From Trichomonas tenax (lineage: Eukaryota; Parabasalia; Trichomonadida; Trichomonadidae): a stretch of 47,249 nt of DNA. A model generated the notes under the pieces. It had not been told where the DNA came from. It made no database searches and saw nothing but the letters and a program-made list of their open reading frames with translations. Each line of letters opens with the position of its first letter. Within the stretch, counting starts at the first letter, position 1. The DNA is taken from the NCBI GenBank assembly GCA_023091735.1, contig JALKBU010000340.1:1-47249 (forward strand), in the 5' to 3' direction. Made by a program: the position numbers and the translations under genes. Positions 1 to 8,335 of the stretch are shown here, one piece after another.

Positions 1-626
1 GCTTTCGTCGATGATGTCTATTGTAATCTGGCGGCATTCCTTTTGCTTAGTCTAATGGAAGTAGCAGAATTGCTGCAACTTGTCATAGGAAAAAGTTTAC
101 TGAAGAGAAGAAACTCCGAAAAAATTGGAAAAAAGTTCCCCTCCTTTTATGCGCAGTCTGTTATTTTTCATTCGATTTCCTGTTCTTCTGAAACCAAAAT
201 GGTATTATCTATAGACTACGGGCAAACAAGTGATATTCTAATATAAGATGTTTTCATGAAATTAATTCAATTCATTAAAATTGTTGAATTTCATAAAATT
301 TAACTGTTTATTTCTATATGATGGAGCTTTGCATCATAGTATTACTATAAATTATAGCAAAACTAGATTGATTAATTTCAATTCATATTTATGAGCAAAC
401 TAAACCCAAATTCATATATCTTTCATCAAAGAATTCAATTTCATTAATTTGTTCTTACATAATAAAGATAATTCAACGATGTTTATAAAATTATAATGAT
501 TTATCTGATACCATAAAAAGAGATTTTGAAATAGATGGCAAACTATCACGCCATGAATATACATGTTTCATTTCCACAATATGGAAAAATTAGTTAGAAT
601 GATTTACTTGAATTGATTCTTCGGCT
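1..626. other. Left edge, no confident gene
   Basis: A plus-strand frame is open from base 1 to a TAA at 244-246, but it has no ATG before base 58 and its composition is unremarkable. It could be the 3' end of a gene starting outside the window, or chance. From 247 to 626 the DNA is AT-rich with no frame of note. Confidence 0.35.
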
Positions 627-1676
627 TTAAAAGTGGATCTTGACACCAATTTTGCCTCCATCGGATCCAATAGAACCTGTAACATCCCAGCGGCCCTTTG
701 AATAGCCTCCTGAGATCTCCCATGGGTTTGGAGCTTCTTCGTCATCTCCAGTGACTGGTTCTTCAGGATATTCGCCATCATTAGAAGACCATCCACCAGA
801 GATCTTTGTGCGTCCGTCCTTTGACTGCCAAGAGCCCTCGACGTGCCATGGGTTTTCTTCCTCTTCATCATTAGCATAATAGTAGTAATCATTCGATGAC
901 CAACCTCCAGAGATCTTCGTGCGTCCGTCCTTTGATGTCCAGGATCCTTCTACGTGCCATGGGTTCTCTTCCTCTTCATCATTAGCATAATAATAGTAAT
1001 CATTCGATGACCAACCTCCAGAGATCTTCGTGCGTCCGTCCTTTGATGTCCAGGATCCTTCTACATGCCATGGGTTCTCTTCCTCTTCATCATTAGCATA
1101 ATAATAGTAATCATTCGATGACCAACCTCCAGAGATCTTCGTGCGTCCGTCCTTTGATGTCCAGGATCCTTCTACGTGCCATGGGTTCTCTTCCTCTTCA
1201 TCATTAGCATAATAGTAGTAATCATTAGAAGACCAACCTCCAGAGATCTTCGTGCGTCCATCCTTTGATGTCCATGATCCTTCTACATGCCATGGGTTCT
1301 CTTCCTCTTCATCATTAGCATAATAGTAGTAATCATTCGATGACCAACCTCCAGAGATCTTCGTGCGTCCATCCTTTGATGTCCATGATCCTTCTACGTG
1401 CCATGGGTTCTCTTCCTCTTCACTGTAGATTGGATAATAGTAATCATTTGAAGACCAACCTCCAGAGATCTTTGTGCGTCCGTCCTTTGATGTCCAGGAT
1501 CCTTCTACGTGCCATGGGTTCTCTTCCTCTTCACTGTAGATTGGATAATAGTAATCATTTGAAGACCAACCTCCAGAGATCTTCGCGCGTCCGTCCTTTG
1601 ACTGCCAAGAGCCCTCAACATGCCACGGGTTCTCGTCTTCGTATGTGTATACGTAGCTATAAGCGAGCAAGAACAT
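627..1676 (-). CDS. Tandem 37-residue repeat protein, candidate secreted repeat protein
   Basis: Function not recognised. The 349 residues are almost entirely repeat. A short leader (MFLLAYSYVYTYED) is followed by eight units, the first seven of 37 residues. Each unit begins NPWHVEGSW, continues with a Gly/Ser/Lys segment ending GGWSSND, then a Tyr cluster and an EEEE run. Units 1-2 carry YYYPIYS and units 3-7 carry YYYYAND. Unit 8 runs into a PEEPVTGDDEEA linker and a divergent C-terminal domain starting NPWEISGGY and ending in Phe (residues 316-349). Alternating polar and aromatic residues suggest beta strands. The 111-bp DNA units are nearly identical, so they are recently duplicated or homogenised, and they are visibly GC-richer than the flanks. 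The start is the first in-frame ATG; a stop lies four codons upstream. The leader is hydrophobic but short for a signal peptide, so secretion is only inferred. A paralogue lies at 8823-9440. Confidence 0.85.
   Translation of the reverse strand: MFLLAYSYVYTYEDENPWHVEGSWQSKDGRAKISGGWSSNDYYYPIYSEEEENPWHVEGSWTSKDGRTKISGGWSSNDYYYPIYSEEEENPWHVEGSWTSKDGRTKISGGWSSNDYYYYANDEEEENPWHVEGSWTSKDGRTKISGGWSSNDYYYYANDEEEENPWHVEGSWTSKDGRTKISGGWSSNDYYYYANDEEEENPWHVEGSWTSKDGRTKISGGWSSNDYYYYANDEEEENPWHVEGSWTSKDGRTKISGGWSSNDYYYYANDEEEENPWHVEGSWQSKDGRTKISGGWSSNDGEYPEEPVTGDDEEAPNPWEISGGYSKGRWDVTGSIGSDGGKIGVKIHF
640..1640 (-). repeat. Eight tandem ~111-bp coding repeats
   Basis: Units of 111 bp recur within the 627-1676 gene, with recurrent strings such as ccatgggttctc and cctccagagatctt at constant spacing. 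Differences between units are mostly single synonymous changes, plus a switch from the PIYS to the AND linker between units 2 and 3. This is typical of expansion by unequal exchange. Copy number may be collapsed or vary between strains. Confidence 0.9.
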
Positions 1677-2639
1677 TTTTTGTTTTTATAGGGGTTTCTG
1701 GCAACTTGACATCATCAAAACTTTTTACGAGTTTTATTCTCATTTTAGTCCATCAATCAATATTCTTGAATAAAAAATTTGAGACAAAATATCCTAAAAC
1801 ATTGTTTTAATTTCATATGATTCATGATCAGCATTAAGTGTATTATCATAATTTCTTCTTATTTTGCGGTCGTTGTAACCTAAAACCGATTTTTGAAAAT
1901 TTCATTTTCTTTATATAACGTAATTCATTTTTCGCCTTAAAAACAATCATGATCAATTGAGGGGATTTTGCCAAAGAATTGAGAACTTTTGGCGACCATC
2001 GTCAATTTGCCAGAATGCATATTCAATACCAGCATATGATGATATACGTGTATGCAAAAAATTGGCCACCAAATCCTAATATTTAAATATGATATCATAT
2101 GATATGAACTTCGTTATTTCGATATTATTTTAAGACCAAGGCCATTATATGATAAATAAAAGCGTAATCCACAAACTTGGTTCGAAATTTTTGGCACAAA
2201 AAATATGAAATGCTTTGCTCACTGTCTTTTCATCGAATAACTAGGCTCAAAAGATTTCGCAACTGATATAAAAGGCGTTGGCGTTTCGGAGAGCATAATC
2301 TGGTCATTTACAACATAAAATTTAACAATCTAATCTTTTTTTATTCAATACTATCGAGGATCAAGTTTTCAATCAGTTGATCCACCATCTTGTTGCAAAG
2401 AAGAAATCGAAAAGATCTTAAAATCTAATTTTGCTTCAAATTGTCCTTTTTCATTAAAAATATCATAATGATAATAAAATATATGATAGACTCGTTATTT
2501 AAAATCAATATCTTTAATAGTTTTGCATGAAATTTTCAATTTTATTTCTTTTTGTAATTGAAAAAAATAAAAATTTACAGGCATTTTTTAAAAATGAAAC
2601 TTTAACAAGCATTCAGTTATTCCTTTCATTGAATTTGAC
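1677..2639. other. Intergenic, no gene seen
   Basis: AT-rich sequence with no ORF of note on either strand. There are short palindromic runs such as catatgatatca near 2090. Nothing else can be supported. Confidence 0.5.
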
Positions 2640-2692
2640 CCCACACTTCAAAGCCATACTTGTCTGGCAATAGTTTGGAGCCTCTGTGTGGG
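2640..2692 (+). other. GC-rich three-helix hairpin, candidate structured RNA
   Basis: This 53-nt block is close to 50% GC inside very AT-rich DNA. It folds as three stacked helices. Bases 2640-2646 (CCCACAC) pair with 2686-2692 (GTGTGGG). Bases 2647-2652 (TTCAAA) pair with 2674-2679 (TTTGGA) with one G-U. Bases 2653-2656 (GCCA) pair with 2665-2668 (TGGC) around an 8-nt loop. All unpaired internal bases are on the 3' side. It is not a tRNA: it is too short and has no T-arm. No named RNA family is recognised and the transcribed strand is unknown. Confidence 0.4.
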
Positions 2693-2789
2693 AAAACAAC
2701 CCCATAATATACTCGAGATGAAATAGTAGCTTAAACAGACTTAATAGTTTACTAAATTAATACCCTATCCTCAGCTTATTAGCGGTATA

Positions 2790-3306
2790 TTAGTCGGAAA
2801 TAAGTATATCGTATAAAATCGGTAGCATTTCTCGAATAAGCTGTAAATGAGTTTCTCGGTCCTCAATGTTTTGAGAAAAAACATCATCGAGCATCTCAGC
2901 ATACTCTTCTGCAAGGTCATGTATATGATAAAAAAAATCTATGACTATTATTCGTTCCAACTTCAAAATAGGCCAAAGGAGTTTTTCGAGCAAATTGAAA
3001 ATAAGTAGATAAGCTATTAATTTAACAGAAAATTGAATTACTGCTGTTTCATCAATTAATTGCATTAAATCTATTACGATCAAATTTAATTTATCTTTAG
3101 CAACTACAAACAAAGCTTTTGTATCCAAAAACAATAAAGGTGGCAAAATTACGTTCTGATCCGGCTGCATCCTCGTCTTTGAATTCAACCGGAAGATCAA
3201 TTACTTCTTTATTTATTTCAAGCTTGCCGAATTGGCCTAATTATTCATGCATTTGTTTCCGTATGGTGTGGATATAGTCGCTAAGTAACCGTGCATCATC
3301 GTGCAT
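2790..3306 (-). pseudogene. Decayed protein-coding gene with internal stop and frameshift
   Basis: From an ATG at 3306 the minus strand reads 21 codons (MHDDARLLSDYIHTIRKQMHE) to an in-frame TAA at 3241-3243. The same frame then continues with coding-like sequence (LGQFGKLEINKEVIDLP and on) to a second stop. After that the reading moves to another frame, which runs open to 2790 and ends in an acidic helical segment (LAEEYAEMLDDVF). The 2790-3200 frame has no ATG at its 5' end, so it is not a gene on its own. The pattern fits one gene broken by a stop and a frameshift. The family is not recognised. Its start faces the palindromic repeats at 3321-3484. Confidence 0.5.
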
Positions 3307-3320
3307 TACCTTATAAACTT

Positions 3321-3484
3321 GCGCGACAAATTTTTGTCACGAAAACAAGAAACAATATTCTTTCGAAAGTACAAGCAACAAAGCATGTGAAGGAAATACA
3401 TTGAATGTAATTTATACTATGATAATCTTTCGCGACAAAATTGTTGCGTGCAACAATTTTGTCGCGAAAACAAGAAACAATATT
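3321..3484. repeat. Pair of direct repeats with associated inverted repeats
   Basis: The 24-bp string at 3336-3359 recurs at 3461-3484 with one mismatch (gtcacgaaaac versus gtcgcgaaaac, both followed by aagaaacaatatt). Each copy is preceded by its own inverted repeat: an imperfect one at 3322-3341 and a perfect one at 3428-3469. The block lies between the divergently facing broken gene (start 3306) and the ORF at 3568. It could be the ends of a small mobile element or a duplicated regulatory palindrome. Confidence 0.6.
3428..3469. repeat. Perfect 20-bp inverted repeat with 2-bp spacer
   Basis: Bases 3428-3447 (tttcgcgacaaaattgttgc) are the exact reverse complement of 3450-3469, separated by gt. 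The cgcgac core is unusual in this AT-rich DNA. A cruciform, a hairpin RNA or a dimeric-protein site are all possible. Confidence 0.9.
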
Positions 3485-3567
3485 GTTTAAGGAGTTGACT
3501 TCATTTTTTCCTCATTAAAAAATCAAGTATTGTTGTTCTCAAAGAGATACCAAATAAGTTAATAAAT

Positions 3568-3999
3568 ATGATTCTTCTTCAGAAAGCAATTAAAGATATC
3601 CCAAAGAACTTGAACACGAACGTCAACAGGAACTTGAGCATGTACAAAAAACATCAGAAAATCATGAGATCATTCTACACAAGTCTTCTATTGCAACAAA
3701 ACCAAGAATACTCGAAACGACAGATGTCGCACTTTGAAGTCAAGATTTTACCACAATGGAGCCCACCAAAATCACAAAGTAGCACAAGTGTTACTGTTTT
3801 ATTAACATCACAATATGTGAATATACTAAAAAACCTCAACCAAGGACTAGCAAGCCCTTTTGCAATGGACATACAAGGACCACCATCTGAAATAAAGAAC
3901 ATTAACATAGAACAAATTGTTGATGAAGAACAAGCATTAAATTCACAGACACAACATGAAAAGCCATCCAGCAAATTCAAATCATTTTCATACTCATGA
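3568..3999 (+). CDS. Doubtful hypothetical ORF, possible frameshifted relic
   Basis: A 143-codon ATG-initiated frame, Lys/Gln/Ser/Asn-rich, without a recognisable domain, signal peptide or membrane segment. Its first third is suspicious. In another frame (about 3594-3740) the same DNA encodes a Glu-rich, coiled-coil-like stretch (KELEHERQQELEHVQKTSEN) that looks more like protein but has no ATG and ends at a TGA. The C-terminal half (ASPFAMDIQGPPSEI and on) looks plausible in the annotated frame. The simplest reading is a decaying gene with a frameshift; a young or non-functional ORF is the alternative. Confidence 0.3.
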   Translation: MILLQKAIKDIPKNLNTNVNRNLSMYKKHQKIMRSFYTSLLLQQNQEYSKRQMSHFEVKILPQWSPPKSQSSTSVTVLLTSQYVNILKNLNQGLASPFAMDIQGPPSEIKNINIEQIVDEEQALNSQTQHEKPSSKFKSFSYS

Positions 4000-4130
4000 A
4001 TTTTATTTTTTTCAATTTGAATTTTATTAAAAATTTTATTTATTTTTATATTAGCTTGACATGTCTAGTGTTTATATTTATCATTAACTTATACAGCATT
4101 GTTATTTTAAACGAAAAGTGACTGACAAAT

Positions 4131-4141
4131 TGCCATGTAAA
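4131..4141 (+). promoter_or_regulatory. Orphan TGCCATGTAAA motif
   Basis: Exact match to TGNCATGTAAA, followed by gcattcgaa. No gene starts downstream on this strand. Confidence 0.35.
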
Positions 4142-4606
4142 GCATTCGAATGCAACTGCTTTACCAAATAAAAATTTGTGATTAATCGAGTAAATTTCGA
4201 GAAAATGCTGTTTGTTCTAAAATGAACATTCTTTGATCAATATATCTTTATCTGTGAGTAATATATAAAAATTGCAAAGGTAACATATGTAATTTTTAGT
4301 AGAGATTAGAATGAATTGTGTTTTGTAACATTTTGTTGAGTTTTTGTGATTTGCTAATAGTTCATTTCTTGGAATATTTATTTTTATGCCTGACTTACGT
4401 TCGACTTTCCCTCCCACTTCTTGGGGTGAGGATGGCTAGGCGGTCAAAACATCATGTTATCAGTAAATGAAAAGATCAGACATTGACATTTCGAAAGCTA
4501 GATTTTGGCAAATTTTATCATAAAAATTGCTAACTACATAGATTGTACATTCTATTTTCCTTCTTAGAGTGTGATAAAAAGGAGTTAACGGTCGAAATGT
4601 AATTTT

Positions 4607-4617
4607 GACATGTAAAA
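4607..4617 (+). promoter_or_regulatory. Orphan TGACATGTAAA motif
   Basis: Exact match to TGNCATGTAAA on the plus strand. The nearest gene is the 3' end of Rpn2, which lies on the other strand. Confidence 0.35.
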
Positions 4618-5060
4618 TCAAATCTGACATATTCCAAATGATGTATTGATGTTTTTGCTCTAAACATATATATTATTCATTCAAAGTTTGCCCGATATTA
4701 TTCTTGAGATTTGCCTATTTATTTGCTATGTAATCTAAGAAATCTGACGATATTTATGTTGAGGAATTTAAAACCTAATGAATACATGACGAGCAAAGCA
4801 GTCAATCAAGTTTTGTTTGCAGCTTATATCAATGATAATAAAAATACCCTCTAATTTTGCTATATTTATTTAAATCATGACAAAAGCTAGTTTATCTCAA
4901 TATTTATTATCATAAACCAGCAAACGAGAAAGCCTATGATATGGCATTAACTGAACTTGATAAGAAATGTTTGTGATCGCAAAAAATGTTGAAGATGACA
5001 TGTGTTGTCAAATTATGCTATTTAAAGAGATTATTGAGAATAAAGATAAAGAAATATTTT

Positions 5061-7616
5061 TTATTGCATTTCTTGTGATTCAATCTTCTCAAGCATGATG
5101 AAACCGAGGGATGGAGAAATAACTGGCTTCCAGTCAGCAGAGAATGTTGAATCGATGAACTTGATCTGCTCGAGTGTTACACGAGATGGGTTGATAATCA
5201 TTTCTTGTTCTGGTTCGTTAGCTCTGAGTTCTTCCTTCTGTTTCTCTTCTTCCTTCTTCTTTTCTTCCTCTTCCTTCTCCTTCTTCGTCATCTCTCTTGT
5301 GATGGAAAGCTCGACCTTATCGGCAATCTTCTTGACCGGCTTTTCGTCAGCGAATGTTGGTGGGTCAGCGAAGAGTGATGGCTTACACTTGCAGAGGACG
5401 GGCCACTCGACGACATTGAGATTTTTATCGAGTGGGATCATAGCTGTTGTGTGGAATGAAAGCGGAAGCATCAAAGCGAACGGGATAAAGTAGAGGTAGT
5501 GTGTGAACATTGCAATACCAACTGTTGAAATCATTGAGTTGACACCTCTTAATGTGTTGCAGGAGATGACGGCGTTCCTGCCTGTAGCATTGAGGATACC
5601 GTAAGCAGCACCGATAGCGAATGTTGTCATCTCGCCACTCTCCTTTCTCAAGTACTTCCTCAAGTGCTTTCTGAACTCGATGCAATATGGTTCCTTGGCA
5701 TCACTCTGCTGCTGCAACAACATGGCCATACCGATCATTGCGCTCTGTTTAACAAGTGGATCGAAGTCCTTAAGGAGTGGCTTGAGGAGCTCGATGCACT
5801 CCTTGTTGCCACTACCGGCTAAAGCTATACCGATGGCGAGGGCTGCGCCAGATCTAACGTAGCTGTGGTAAGAGATTGCAAGAAGACCAAGTGTCTCTGG
5901 AACACGCTCTGGGTGTCTAGAGAGGAGGAAGCCAAGACCAATAACTGAAGCACGTCTGACATCACCTGATGGATCGGAGACAGCGATGTGAAGTAACTTC
6001 TGAGCAACTTCGTTTTCGCCTGTTCCGACGTAAGCTAAGGCAAGTGTCCATGCAGCACCTTCTCTGATGACCGGGTTCCTGGAGTTGATGAGTGCATCAT
6101 AAACAACATCAGCTTCGTGCTCATGTCCGTAGCACATCAAAGCAGAGGCCATAGAAATAGCTCTAACAATCTTGTCGTGCTTGCAGTCCTTGACGAACTC
6201 AAGGATAGAGTAAAGCATCTCGCTTGGGCCGGCGCCGAGGTTAATCATACCGAGGGCGTAAGCAACGGCTTCACCAGTCTCTGGTTGAACATCGGCTGTG
6301 AAGAGGATTTCCTTGAGCTTTTCGCAGTCATTGACATCCTGGTTGCCGATGTTGATAAGACCAAGAGCTAAAGCAGCACCGCACTGAACGTACATCTGCT
6401 TGCTATCGAGGGATCCACGAACAATGGTGAGAACTTTGCTATCCCAAGCATAGTTAGCGTAGATGAGACCGATGGCGAACAAAGCAGCGCCAGTGACTTC
6501 AGCATCAACCTTTGACTGAAGATATGGACCGAAGATGGAAACGGCAGCGCCTAAGTTACCAATATGGACACAACCAGCACCAGCGACGGAATAGAACTTG
6601 TGCCACTTTGTTGATGCTGCGAACCACTTGGAGTTGTCTCTGTAGTACTGATCGTTGGCTGTGTGAGCATCCATGTATGCGAATACTGTGACTAAAGATG
6701 TGTGAGATGTGGAAACTGTTGTTTCGAGGCTATCCATGAATCCCTGAAGAAGAGAACGATCTTCTTTGCTTTTTGCATAGTGGAAGTCCATCTCTGTTCT
6801 AAGAGGAATAGCTCTCGTGAGGATTTCCTTGATTCTTGGAAAATCATCACCAAGAATATAAATAACATTAGATCTGAACTTCTGGCTCGCGTTTTCAGCG
6901 AGATCGAATGCAATCTGATAGGCAAGGAGCTCGCTTCCATCAATGCATAACTGAATGATCATTGCAGCAACGGATTCTGGATCATTAAGCGATTGATGAA
7001 CTTTCGCAATCATTTCCTTGTCACACTGGTCCTGAAGGAATGTCAAAATCAAGCTGAGGCACTTGGCACGATATTCGTTATCAGAAACACTCTTAACAAC
7101 AAGGCGAATGGCGTAAGGAAGCAAGTCTGGAAGTGTCTCAAGAACTTGAGAGATATATTTCTCCTGATGTGTTTCCAATGCGATGCAGAACAAAGCTGCG
7201 TAGTCCTTGTTTTCGAAAAGATCGTCTAAGATCTCATATAAAATGATATGATCGTTTTCTTGGTTTTCGATCTTGTTATTGCAATTATTTCTGCATTTGG
7301 CAATGAGCTGTGACTTGATTGTTGTTGAGAAGTTATCCTTTGCCTTAGAATCGAACAACTTTCCTGATTTAACAGCATATTCAACAGCGGCATCGAAATT
7401 TCCGAGTCTGTACAATGTCCTTGACGCGAGTAAAGCTGCCTGAGCGTGGTAATGGAAAGATTCATCGTCAGCAAGTTTCTTAATTAAATCAATTTTTTCT
7501 GCGATGCTCGCCCACTCGAGATCCACGACCTCGTGAAGCTGATCGATGGCGTAGACCTGGTAATCGATGTCCCCTTCTTCAAGGAGCGCAAGGAAACCAC
7601 CTGAGTATCCCCACAT
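5061..7616 (-). CDS. RPN2: 26S proteasome regulatory subunit Rpn2 (PSMD1)
   Basis: Large non-ATPase scaffold subunit of the proteasome base in the 19S regulatory particle. The N-terminus (GFLALLEEGDIDYQVYAIDQ) and helical N-domain match the family. Proteasome/cyclosome repeats follow from about residue 340 to 680, visible as Gly/Ala-rich helical units such as GAALALGLINIGN and SGAALAIGIALAGSGN. Next comes the lineage-typical Lys/Glu run (KKEKEEEEKKKEEEK). The C-terminal domain has the hallmark NPSRVTLEQIKFI and GFIMLEKI. At 851 residues it is somewhat shorter than animal or yeast Rpn2 (about 950). It ends LEKIESQEMQ and lacks the acidic/aromatic tail that binds Rpn13 in animals. The ATG at 7614-7616 starts the conserved region, and TAA runs directly into AAA, a possible overlapping polyadenylation signal as known in trichomonads. 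Confidence 0.96.
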   Translation of the reverse strand: MWGYSGGFLALLEEGDIDYQVYAIDQLHEVVDLEWASIAEKIDLIKKLADDESFHYHAQAALLASRTLYRLGNFDAAVEYAVKSGKLFDSKAKDNFSTTIKSQLIAKCRNNCNNKIENQENDHIILYEILDDLFENKDYAALFCIALETHQEKYISQVLETLPDLLPYAIRLVVKSVSDNEYRAKCLSLILTFLQDQCDKEMIAKVHQSLNDPESVAAMIIQLCIDGSELLAYQIAFDLAENASQKFRSNVIYILGDDFPRIKEILTRAIPLRTEMDFHYAKSKEDRSLLQGFMDSLETTVSTSHTSLVTVFAYMDAHTANDQYYRDNSKWFAASTKWHKFYSVAGAGCVHIGNLGAAVSIFGPYLQSKVDAEVTGAALFAIGLIYANYAWDSKVLTIVRGSLDSKQMYVQCGAALALGLINIGNQDVNDCEKLKEILFTADVQPETGEAVAYALGMINLGAGPSEMLYSILEFVKDCKHDKIVRAISMASALMCYGHEHEADVVYDALINSRNPVIREGAAWTLALAYVGTGENEVAQKLLHIAVSDPSGDVRRASVIGLGFLLSRHPERVPETLGLLAISYHSYVRSGAALAIGIALAGSGNKECIELLKPLLKDFDPLVKQSAMIGMAMLLQQQSDAKEPYCIEFRKHLRKYLRKESGEMTTFAIGAAYGILNATGRNAVISCNTLRGVNSMISTVGIAMFTHYLYFIPFALMLPLSFHTTAMIPLDKNLNVVEWPVLCKCKPSLFADPPTFADEKPVKKIADKVELSITREMTKKEKEEEEKKKEEEKQKEELRANEPEQEMIINPSRVTLEQIKFIDSTFSADWKPVISPSLGFIMLEKIESQEMQ

Positions 7617-7754
7617 TTATTTTTTTTTGAACCCGACTAATTAAACAGATTTTTGATTTTATTAGATATTTGTATTCTATGCATTGAGGAAATCACTTTT
7701 TCCTAATAAATATAGTCGAAATCTCATTTTTGTTTTGAAAATTTTTATAATTTC

Positions 7755-7765
7755 TGCCATGTAAA
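7755..7765 (+). promoter_or_regulatory. Orphan TGCCATGTAAA motif
   Basis: Lies in tandem-repeat copy 1 and points away from the Rpn2 start. No plus-strand gene follows for 2.7 kb. Confidence 0.35.
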
Positions 7766-7842
7766 GTGTCAAAATAATTTCAAATTGTATTAATAAATAT
7801 GATCAAAATTTTGATTTTTTTTTTGAAATTTTTATAATTTGT

Positions 7843-7853
7843 TGTCAAGTAAA
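7843..7853 (+). promoter_or_regulatory. Variant motif TGTCAAGTAAA
   Basis: Lies in tandem-repeat copy 2. The central T is changed to A, which removes the ATG within the motif. Confidence 0.25.
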
Positions 7854-8324
7854 GCGTCGAAATATTTAATCCATATTTCTTGAAATCTTTTCCGGAAAAA
7901 ATTATAGCACAAATTGAATACTTTACAAAAAACTGTTTATATAAAAAGAGTTTATTCGACGAGAAAAGCAAGGATATGGAGTGATATTTCAATTCTCCAT
8001 TCGATATACAGTAAGACGCTAGAAAATCAGCTGTTTTGATGGTACTTTTTAGGTGATGAAATTATTTCTTTCGTTGAAAAACGAGAAGAGAAACGGCAGA
8101 GTTTTTTTGCTGTAGGACAGAAAGAAGAGTGTGTGATTGTGGAATGGACGAGGATGGTTAGAACATCATCAAGGCCAAACTTTCTCTACCTCCATATGTA
8201 TTTTATGTATCGTCTTGTAAAGTATTCAATTTATGCTAATTTTGTTAAATTCTGAAATCGTAGTTGCGCAATTATTTTATCTATTGAAATGTTTTTGAAT
8301 GGAAAATAAATCGTAATTTGCTTT

Positions 8325-8335
8325 TGTCAAGTAAA
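8325..8335 (+). promoter_or_regulatory. Variant motif TGTCAAGTAAA
   Basis: Same variant as in the 7843 copy, with the extended match GTATC following. No gene downstream on this strand. Confidence 0.25.

Larger units (their letters stand above)
4000..5060. other. Intergenic with two orphan TGNCATGTAAA motifs
   Basis: No reading frame with an ATG is credible here. Plus-strand copies of the promoter-like motif occur at 4131-4141 and 4607-4617, but no plus-strand gene follows. A phrase near 4424-4454 (gaggatggctagg, then aaaacatcat) is echoed near 8148-8170 (gaggatggttag, then aacatcat). Confidence 0.5.
7704..7877 (+). repeat. Two-copy ~87-bp tandem repeat carrying the promoter-like motif
   Basis: Copy 1 (7704-7790) and copy 2 (7791 to about 7877) both begin taataaatat, pass through a T-rich block and tttttataattt, then the motif (TGCCATGTAAAGTGTC in copy 1, TGTCAAGTAAAGCGTC in copy 2). 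A further related string, TGTCAAGTAAAGTATC, stands alone at 8325. Confidence 0.65.

Noticed and set aside
590..892. Alternative minus-strand frame over the end of the repeat gene
   Set aside because: Overlaps the long repeat frame, has no paralogue support, and lacks the repeat logic.
1340..1810. 156-codon plus-strand frame with repeated residues
   Set aside because: It is the antisense shadow of the 627-1676 repeat gene; its repeats only mirror that gene's repeats.
2640..2692. tRNA or U1-like snRNA
   Set aside because: The block contains ATACTT and CTGGCA, reminiscent of U1, but its length, lack of a T-arm and nested fold match neither a tRNA nor U1.
4217..4417. 66-codon minus-strand frame
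   Set aside because: Starts at GTG, no ATG near the start, AT-driven composition, no motif.
5095..5493. 132-codon plus-strand Ser/Phe-rich frame
   Set aside because: Antisense of the Lys/Glu-rich part of Rpn2.
7780..7992. 70-codon minus-strand frame
   Set aside because: Starts at TTG and overlaps the tandem repeat; Lys/Ile/Phe-rich composition typical of AT-rich non-coding DNA.
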